This document shows positions 56,600-64,000 of a stretch of 64,000 nucleotides of DNA, in pieces (position 1 is the first letter of the stretch; each line of letters begins with the position of its first letter). The position numbers and the translations under genes are program-made. The stretch is from Diogma glabrata (lineage: Eukaryota > Arthropoda > Insecta > Diptera > Cylindrotomidae), in assembly GCA_963693315.1 (NCBI GenBank), contig OY856187.1:379601306-379665305 (forward strand), in the 5' to 3' direction. Below the pieces are notes generated by a model that saw nothing but the letters and a program-made list of their open reading frames with translations, was not told where the DNA came from and did no database searches.

Positions 56600-56890
56600 T
56601 TTTCACAATTAACATTACGATAAATATACAATAATCACTAATTTATTTTGGTGCAACAATTTTTAATTATAATATTCACAAGCACCTATTTATTTTGGTG
56701 CTACTATATTTTTTGTTATAATATTCAAGAATCACCTATTTATTTTGGTGCAACGATTATTTTATTATAATATTCAACAATCAACTATTCAATTTGTGCA
56801 ACGATTTTTGATTATAATATTCAACAATCATATATTTGTTTTGGTGCAACAATATTTCTATTATAATATTCAACAATTACCTATTTGTTT
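56600..56890 (+). repeat. Tandem array, ~49-bp unit, five to six copies
   Basis: TTTTGGTGCAACAA-type phrases recur at about 56647, 56695, 56745, 56794 and 56842, each followed by ATTATAATATTCAACAATCA. Confidence 0.9.
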
Positions 56891-56994
56891 AGACTTTAGG
56901 TCCAATGATTGTTTTTTTATTATAGTGATGCGGCGTCGATGAGAGGTGGACTGTATTTTTTTTATTGAAGATATATTTGATGTGAGTTGGTTAG

Positions 56995-57535
56995 CACATC
57001 AACTTCCAACACCGTGATGCAAATATGGAAATATCTCAGTTCATATAATAATTGAAGTTATGTACATATGAGATGATTGATTGAAGCAATGACGAAAATA
57101 TCTCAGCTCATATAATAGTTGAAATTATGTAAGTGAGATGAATGATGCAATGATGAAAATATCTCAGTTCATATAATAATTGAAGTTATGTAAACGAGAT
57201 GATTAACTGAAGCGATGACGAAAATATCTCAGCTCATATAATAGTTGAAAATCATGAACATATGAAATGAAAATATATCAGCTCATTTAATATTTTGAAG
57301 TTATGTAAATGAGAGGATTAACTGAAGTAATGACGAAAATATCAGCTCATATAATAGTTGAAATCATGTACATATGAGATGAATGATTGAAGTAATGACG
57401 AAAATATAAGATCATATAATAGTTGAAATCATGTACATATGACATGAACGATGCAATGATGAAAATATATCAGCTCATATAATGATTTAGAATCATGTAC
57501 ATATGAAATGAAAGATGCATGGAAACATCACCCGT
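56995..57535 (+). repeat. Tandem array, ~60-66-bp unit, about eight copies
   Basis: The core is GAAAATATCTCAGCTCATAT, followed by AATAGTTGAAATCATGTA and a GAGATGAATGATGCAATGA variant. Units vary by small indels. It follows the 49-bp array by 100 bp. Confidence 0.9.
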
Positions 57536-58900
57536 TCCAATCGATGAAAACTTATACGAGGTTTTTTACTGCATGCACACTCGACGAATATTTGTCAGAG
57601 AACAAAGAAAAAACTATTTGGTTAATTTATATATATATTAAAAAACTGACCTGATGCACACAACTTTATATAAACTTCATTTATTAATTTTACAATTACT
57701 GATTTAACACATGGGAATACAAAATATTTAAAATTTACTTAAAACTAACAAAGAGAGAGCTTAGCTCATACTCAACCAACTACATGGTAACACAAACAAC
57801 ACTTTTTACTGACTATACTATTCAGATATAAATTCGTAAGAATAAGAGGGCAAAACTACCAAAACAGTCCATTATATAGAAAGCCAAAACTCTACAAATC
57901 ACAGCTGTCAAGTTTACCAACGATCTCGAAACTATCGAATTAATAATATAGAATAACGAACACATAAATTCAATGTGAAAATTGAAAATATCGAATGAAT
58001 GATCAAAATATACCGAACACGTCAATTCAAAATTGACAGTTTCGTTGACATTTCAAAAGGATTGTTTTGGTAATGTTTTGCATAATTTTATAAATAATAA
58101 ATAAATCTTTAATTGGTTTTGTTTTGATTCTAATTTAAAATATTTTGATTTTTCAGGTAAACTATTTAACAATTCACGATAATGCGTGAACAATAGTATT
58201 CAGCCATTTTTTGATTATAATATTAAGGTTACAAAGGTCATTCAATAAATCCTGTTGTTTTTTTTATTATTTTTTCTTTGCTAAATATGCTAATCAATGT
58301 GAATTGTTAATTCTTTGAAATTACAAGAAGGGAAGCGTCGAAATAGTGACCAAGCATGAGGGGTAAGTTGATTATTTTTAATATACAAATTTGAAAGTCG
58401 ATGAGTTGATGTAGGAGTGGAGATGGCCTTGCTTTTTCTCGTCTTTCTGAGTCATCAGAGCTTACATTTGTTTCAGAATTTTCAGCTTCAACATTTGTTT
58501 CAGTTCATCCAATAATTATCGCGTGCAGCTAGTATTTGTAACCGAAGATAAAGTATACCGAATTCACGTACTGAAGCTAGTGGGAAAAAACTCAAGGCAC
58601 GCGTAACCTCAAGTTGTCAGGATTGCTTATGGTACAGAAATGACCGGCCAGTTTCATGTTTTAGATAAACCAAAAGTAACCAACACAGCCATTTGTCAAA
58701 ATATGTAGCACTGCTCAGTTCAACTTATATTGCCGAGAAATCAAAACCATATGTGATATCCTTTGCGAAAAGTATAATGTACGACAAATATAATCAAAAA
58801 TATAATCAAATATAATATAATATGGAAGGTGAAGAATGGGACTAATAACAGATTGTTAATCATATAAATAAACTAACAGTGAGACTTGCAGTAGTAAATT
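57536..58900. other. No gene seen
   Basis: No recognised domain on either strand; AT-rich. Confidence 0.45.
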
Positions 58901-58901
58901 A

Positions 58902-59236
58902 ACCAACATGACAATTTTATTATAAAAACAACGAAAAAGTCCCTATGTGGGTGCCAAAAACTAAATAAATCTTTTGACTTTAGGGTAATGCTGTTCCATT
59001 TTAAATGAGATCTTGATCAAAGTTTTGGAGAAAGAAAGACATAAAACATAACTACTCATATCTAATGCAGTAGATGTTAACCAACATATCAATTTTATCT
59101 TGAAAACAACGAAATGGTCCCTATATGGGCGCCACAGCTAATATTAAATAAAATCTATGACTTTAGAGTAATTATGTCCTATTTTAAATGCGATATTGAT
59201 CAATGTTTTGAAGTAAGGATGACCTAAAACATAAAG
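58902..59236 (+). repeat. Tandem duplication, ~178-bp unit
   Basis: AACCAACATGACAATTTTAT ... TCCCTATGTGGGTGCCA (58900) and the diverged AACCAACATATCAATTTTAT ... TCCCTATATGGGCGCCA (59078). Both end CTAAAACATAA or a close variant. Confidence 0.85.
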
Positions 59237-59394
59237 TTTAAGCAAATATGTATAATGTCATTGAATATTTCCATGGCATTGTAAAAGATTTTTTGTTCAG
59301 AGACATACAAAATAATTGTCGTAATGGGTCTAATACACAAGTTTTGAACAGAATAAGTGATAACATCTTCGAAATACTATAAGTTGATACACAA

Positions 59395-59428
59395 TTACGT
59401 TTAATACCACATGTGGTATTAAACGTAA
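59395..59428. repeat. 34-bp perfect spacerless palindrome
   Basis: TTACGTTTAATACCACA joined directly to its exact reverse complement. Confidence 0.95.
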
Positions 59429-59944
59429 CCTCTCTAATATTTTGCTTACGAAATTTTAACAAACTATTTTTTTTTGTAATTTACTAAAAGCTTTAAAAGA
59501 TTTTAATTATAAAACTGCTAATAAAGTATTATTTTAAGTTTTAATGTAATTTGTGTTCGTTAACAAAATGCCTTGAAATGTGATAACTATACTAAGCCGA
59601 TGTTAATCTAATCTTAAATACAATTATGATTATTTATTTAAGTACTTTTACTTAGTAATCTCGAATGTGTTTGGGATTTTATTCACAGCTAGCCCAAAAT
59701 ATGTATTGATTTGCTTAAAGAAATATAGGTATAAAACCCCTAAAAATATATAGGGAAGCGCCAAGAATACATTAATAACTATCAAAACGAACACAAAAAT
59801 ATATAGACAAGCAATCCAAATACATTATTAAACAGGACCACGGTAGGCCTTAATTTCGCATGTACTTTGGAAGCTATCTAATTAGATAAATAAAAATAAT
59901 AACAAGCAAAGCATGAAGCCAAAGATCACTGCTGACAGCACCAG

Positions 59945-60055
59945 AGGCACAATTGACGACAACAGACTTGACCTACATGAAGGAGAAGGCCAGGCAAGTG
60001 GCCAACAATTGACGACAACAGACTTGACCTACATGAAGGAGAAGGCCAGCCCTTT
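59945..60055 (+). repeat. ~55-bp tandem duplication
   Basis: ACAATTGACGACAACAGACT ... TGAAGGAGAAGGCCAG occurs twice in a row (59949 and 60004). A third partial copy, GAGAAGGCCAGGCAAGT, is at 61541, in the second direct repeat described below. Confidence 0.85.
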
Positions 60056-60210
60056 TAGACCTACATGGCATATCTCCAAACAACCCCTCGAGGGCGAGGA
60101 TCCTCGCACTTAAGCCCCCGACGAGTCCTAAATCATTATCACCGGTTACGAATGCCAAACCTTTCTTACCTCTTGTGGGTCCTACGCCTTCTGCAAAACC
60201 GCCTCACCTT
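60040..60210 (+). repeat. Direct repeat bordering gypsy copy A (left)
   Basis: Shared with 61560-61705: CTACATGGCATATCTCCAAA, CTCGAGGGCGAGGATCCTCG, AACCCCCGACGAGTTCTAAA-type, CCTCTTGTGGGTNCTACGCC. It includes a perfect 14-bp palindrome GCGAGGATCCTCGC. It joins directly to the end of the RNase H remnant. Confidence 0.7.
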
Positions 60211-61510
60211 CCGATGAAACATCACTAGAGGAGAAATTAAGTTTCTTATACACAAGTCCATCGGACGTGGGTAAATCGGGAAAAGAACCATTAGAGTCAA
60301 TAACTAGTTTTACTAATTTAAGATAATTGTCACTGTGGAAAGCACGTGATTTTAGATCAAGATTAAAAATATCAATTTTTTCTTCGGTAACCGGATCGAT
60401 GGAGAACATTCTCGAAAGAGCCTCTGGAAACACGTTTAGCTTACCACGTAGATGCTCAATATCAAAAGTGAATCCTTGCAACTTCAAACTCCATTGTGCC
60501 AGAAGACCTGACATATCTTTCTGCTGCATACCCCACTTTAGAGAAGCGTGGTAAGTATTTATCTTAAAATGGTGACCCTAAATATGCGCGGAACTTCTTA
60601 ATACCTAGGATAGCAGCGAGGATATCATTTTTTTGACTGACAGTGACGTTGAGCTGAGTTCACCTTCTTGGACATATATGCTTTAATATAAGCTTGGACA
60701 TATACGCTCTTAGTTCCACTGTACCAGTACACAGCCCAAATCACACTGAAAGAAAAAATTCAGTCACTACAACCTCTTTTGTGCGAACCGAATGTTTTCT
60801 GTCACAATTTTAAAGAAACAATAACCGAATTTAAGGTTATTGTGACAGGAAACATTCGACTGGCACAAAAGAGGTTGTAGTGACCGATTTTTTTCTTTCA
60901 GTGCATCATTACTCACATCACATTGTAGGATAAATGGCTCGGGATAGTAAGGATTCACCAGAACTGGTGCTGAAGTCAATGCTTTCTTTAACGAGTTAAA
61001 GGTCACATTAGTTTCGGGGGTCCAAACTTCAGCAATTGCTGCAGTTTTATCTGCATTGATTTTAACAACCCTTTATCTACTATGTAGCCTTAATAATTAT
61101 TTAACTTCCGAGATTAAGACATTACTCTTTTCAACATTGATAGTCAAGTTAGCATGTCTTAGACACTTGTCGACTTCTTTCAATACATCGATATGGTCGA
61201 TAACGAACAATCAGAAAATTATCTAAATATACGAAGACACAGGATCTTAAATGAGAAGGGATCGCCTGATCCATTAGCTTTGTCATGGTCTGAGATGCGT
61301 TGCACGTTCCGATGGGCATCCTTACGAACTGGTATAGTGGCCGATAAGGCACTGTGAATGCAGTTTTTTCTCTAGACGATTTTTTCAGAGAGATCTGCCA
61401 GAGAACATCTTTCAAATCCAAGCTTGAGATGAAGTTGGCTTGAGGTAAGCGACTCAGAATACCGTCTATTTGTGAAAGGGTATATGCATCTCTCTTGGTG
61501 ACTGTATTTA
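60182..61510 (-). pseudogene. pol: Ty3/gypsy pol fragment, copy A (RT and RNase H)
   Basis: Minus strand. RT part 61421-61149: DLKDVLWQISLKKSSREKTA, YQFVRMPIGTCNASQTMTKL, and the catalytic box as YLDN (second Asp changed). RT-RNase H connection 61006-60905: NSLKKALTSAPVLVNP, YPEPFILQCDVS (RNase H Asp). RNase H end at 60529-60230: FDIEHLRGKLNVFPEALSRM (DALSR motif). About 270 bp between the two RNase H parts is frameshifted and holds a MITE. It then ends at a direct repeat. The protein style (VLVNPxYxEPFILQCDxS) is the same as copy B, so both belong to one family, different from the gypsy at 18.4 kb. Confidence 0.8.
60744..60903. mobile_element. 160-bp palindromic MITE in gypsy copy A
   Basis: CACTGAAAGAAAAAATTCAG at left; the right end is its near-exact reverse complement (ends TTTCTTTCAGTG). 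The arms pair over about 80 bp (CACTACAACCTCTTTTGTGC inside). Copy B of the gypsy lacks it at the same place, which shows that it inserted into copy A. A diverged relative is at 13083-13215. Confidence 0.85.
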
Positions 61511-61539
61511 CCTTACGGGAGTCTTATCATAAACATGAA

Positions 61540-61710
61540 AGAGAAGGCCAGGCAAGTCTTCTCTTTTAGGCCTACATGGCATATCTCCAAATTACCTCTC
61601 GAGGGCGAGGATCCTCGCAATTAAACCCCCGACGAGTTCTAAACCATTGTCACCGGCTACGAATACCACCTCTTGTGGGTGCTACGCCTTTTGCAAAACT
61701 GCCTCACTTG
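61540..61710 (+). repeat. Direct repeat bordering gypsy copy A (right)
   Basis: Same order of blocks as 60040-60210, including GCGAGGATCCTCGC at 61604-61617. With the first it flanks the 1.3-kb pol fragment; both end in GCCTCAC. It may be an LTR or internal gypsy segment that was duplicated. Confidence 0.65.
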
Positions 61711-61856
61711 CTGGAACTGTAAAAGAGAAGGCTAAGTTCATTAAGATTGAAATGAACGACGGCGTGTTTTCTGTTTTGGGTGTAGAAAAGATGACACCTA
61801 TCTTTCCAACTCCCATTGGTTTCCGTTGGTACCTTCAGTTTTTCCATAACTAAGCA

Positions 61857-62124
61857 AAAAAAAAATAGAAAATAAAATAAAATAGAATTTAAGTTTATTG
61901 ACTTCGAAGATCTCTATAGTATATTACTAAAGGTAATGAGAATGGCAGTAGGAAGTACAACTGATATCAGAGATCTTGCTTATTACAAGGTAGAACGAAA
62001 GGTGGAAGTCGGGCTGACATTCGTCCTGAGAATCACAAAAAAATAAAAAAATGAAATGGGAACTGGGCTCGAACCCAAACCCCGAGATAGACTCTCAGAC
62101 TCTACCAACTGAGCTAGCCGGACC
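61857..62124 (-). mobile_element. tRNA-headed SINE
   Basis: The minus-strand head 62124-62057 (68 nt) resembles a tRNA: A box TAGCTCAGTTGG (62116-62105), an anticodon-like stem CTGAG/CTCGG, and B box GGTTCGAGCCC (62075-62065). The acceptor arms do not pair and the T stem lacks a base, so it is not a tRNA gene. A 200-bp body follows and ends in (ATTTT)n-type sequence (61890-61857). A and B boxes would serve as an internal RNA polymerase III promoter. It is inserted between or within the gypsy remnants. Confidence 0.7.
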
Positions 62125-62139
62125 AGTCAAAACAATTAA

Positions 62140-64000
62140 GACGAAAACCGAATAAATGTAGGAGACTTTTCGCATGATAGGATATAAAGTGAGACAAAGG
62201 GGAAGCATATAACTATTGACGCACGTCTTGAGAATGATATACTTCGGGTCGTCAACGTCCTCTAGTTCATAAGACGCATTACCAACTAACCTGATAACTT
62301 TCGCTTTGTCAAATTTTGCGGCTAATATGGCAAATTGAGTTTTTACAATATGAAGTTTTGACGGAAAACGATATAAAGAGGGACAAAAGCACGTTTTCGA
62401 GCAAGCATTTTGTTGCGAGTTGCATTTTGCACAAAGGCTTCAGTGTTCAGCTACTTAATTCAGACGCAAGTCTTGGATAACTGATCTGGGCGATCAAGAG
62501 TTTTCCCACTCTCACCCAGATAGTTCAATCGTCTTAGTAAAAAATAGGATGTACCATGGGGGATCATAGGTAGGCCAGAGAAGGCATAATAGAGAGAAAA
62601 TCCCAAGGCTTCATGCACAGAACATCGAAGGGCACAATCAATTTTGGTACGTACGTAGTCTAGCGATGACACTTCTGTACCCTTGCTAGAACGCGTTAGC
62701 TTGTGGGAATTATAAACCTGTAAAGGTATGGTGAACCCCAAACCTCGAAGAAAAAGTTTTGAATAATTTAGATCTAAACTGCAGCACATTGTCTGAGAGA
62801 ATCGTTTCGGGACAGTCAAAACGATGGAATACATTGGTTTCTAGTAGTTTACAGATACCCTCGGCGGTGAGCTGCCGTAAAGGAAAAAGAAACGGAAACT
62901 TTGTGAAATGGTCTAAGACAATCAAAATTGCTATATGACAGGACTTAGTTCGGGAATAAGGACTGATTATATCAATGTATAGCCGTTAGCCGAGTATTTC
63001 TGATTTCAGGACGTATCATAGGAGCACGTAGCTTGATGTTAGGTGCTTTGACAGTCATATATATATATCACATTGAACGGTATAGGATTTAATTTGCGTG
63101 GCCATCCGTAGCTAGAAGTAAAATCGACGTAAGGTTTTCGCAACTCCACAATGTGCAGAGGTAAGAGGATCATGGACCCGGGAGATCAATTTAGGTCGTT
63201 AGCTCTTCGGAGCTACACAATTTTAAGTTTCACCTTCCGGTGTAACATCACTCTAGGAAAAATTAAGTTTTTTATACACAAGTCCATCAGACGTCGGTAA
63301 ATTGGGAAGAGATCCACAGGAGTCAATGACTATCTTTACTAATTTAAGATAATTGTCACTGTTGAAAGCAGATGGTTTTAGATCAAGATTAAAAATATCA
63401 ATTTTTCCTTCGGTAGCCGCATCGATAAGAAAACTCTCGAAAGAGCATCCTTAACCACGTTTAAGTTACCACACCGATGCTCAATATCAAAAGTGAATCC
63501 TTGCATCTTCAAAGTTCATCGTGCCAGACGACCTGACCCATCTTTCTGCTCCATTAACCACTCTAGAAAAGCGTGGTAAGTAATGAGCTTAAAAGGGTGA
63601 GCCTCGATGAATGCGCGGAACTTCTTAATACCTAGAATAGCTGCGAGGATAGCATTCTTTTTCACTGACGGTGTAAATACGTTGAGCTAAGTTCAGTTTC
63701 TTGGACATATATGCTATGGGATGCTCAACATCCTCTTTGTACAACTGTACTAGTACACAGCCTACACGACCATTACTCGTGTCACATTGTAAAATAAACG
63801 GCTCGGAATAATTAGGATTCACCAGAACTGGTGTTGAAGTCAATTCTTTCACATCAGCTTCGGGGGTCCACACTAATTTGTTAGTAGATTTTTTTAACAA
63901 ATCTGAAATTGGTTCCGTTAATGAGGCGAACGCAGAAATAAATCGACGGTAGTAACCTGCCATGCCTAAAAATCTTGTAATCTGTTTCACTCTGGTAGGC
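62140..64000 (-). pseudogene. pol: Ty3/gypsy pol fragment, copy B (RT end, RNase H, integrase), runs off the window
   Basis: Minus strand, from the window edge. 63990-63625: QITRFLGMAGYYRRFISAFA (RT thumb), FILQCDTSNGRVGCVLVQ (RNase H start), ECYPR. The RNase H end, with a degenerate DALSR-type motif (about 63430), is followed by an EL...HIVELRKPY relic of the integrase zinc site (63200-63100). The integrase core 62925-62710 has VLDHFTKFPFLFPL (first Asp) and ILSDNVLQF (second Asp; Val where Gly is usual). The third-catalytic region is frameshifted, then CALRCSVHEALGFSLYYA follows at 62640-62580. The tail toward 62140 has weak integrase C-terminal similarity. Several frameshifts; inactive. 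Confidence 0.8.

Noticed and set aside
56995..57535. CRISPR-like repeat array
   Set aside because: Repeats are imperfect and directly joined with no unique spacers, and the DNA is of an insect.
61647..61853. 68-codon plus-strand frame
   Set aside because: It lies in the direct repeat opposite the gypsy coding strand, without motif.
62057..62124. tRNA gene (possible Arg-type anticodon)
   Set aside because: Acceptor arms do not pair, position 33 is not T and the T stem lacks a base; A/B boxes plus body and tail fit a SINE.

Overview
This is a transposon-rich, AT-rich stretch of an insect nuclear genome. The evidence for an insect is one spliced host gene for a very-long-chain fatty acid elongase of the insect CG31522/ELOVL7-like type, surrounded by hAT, mariner, Ty3/gypsy, Copia, CR1/Jockey-type, R1/LOA-type, RTE-like and Helitron remnants. 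No bacterial or plasmid features were seen. The insect order cannot be fixed from the window.

Layout. 1-9,600: satellite-like units, a 3'-truncated LINE on the minus strand (936-3020), an R2/R4-like RT scrap, then a 25-bp terminal-inverted-repeat (TIR) element (4238-8957) that encloses a 319-bp MITE and a second, near full-length LINE copy on the plus strand (4980-8671). 9,600-11,300: an hAT element with an 8-bp target duplication and a decayed transposase. 11,554-17,285 (minus): three exons of the elongase; the 5' exon was not found. Its introns hold LINE scraps and at least two MITEs. 18,437-23,464: a Ty3/gypsy element with both LTRs. 23,600-25,190: two perfect hairpins and a mariner. 26,200-28,640: an R1/LOA-type LINE relic and Helitron pieces. 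29,336-30,361: 288-bp tandem repeats. 30,362-33,052: a Copia element with LTR and primer-binding site at its 5' end, cut off inside RT and followed by a 48-nt homopolymer. 33,600-35,765: a LINE relic with an RNase H domain. 36,000-39,250: satellite and minisatellite blocks. 39,300-43,075: a large foldback element, two 1.3-1.4 kb inverted arms built of 134-bp subrepeats around a spacer with coding remnants. 44,607-46,259: a repeated element with 11-bp TIRs. 46,284-52,203: a third LINE copy (minus) split by a 2.67-kb insert that has long inverted repeats of its own. 53,467-54,905: a TIR element with an AT microsatellite core. 56,600-57,530: two tandem arrays. 59,945-64,000: two decayed minus-strand gypsy copies, a palindromic MITE and a tRNA-headed SINE.

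The only gene that looks functional is the elongase. Almost every transposon ORF is broken by stops or frameshifts; the longest open one is the RT half of the LINE at 6934-8595. I found no new multi-gene system. The best candidates for something undescribed are the 39.3-43.1 kb foldback element with its coding spacer, the twin 27-bp hairpins at 23.6-23.8 kb, the poly(A)-ended Copia fragment, and a short hairpin-core motif present at two unrelated places.
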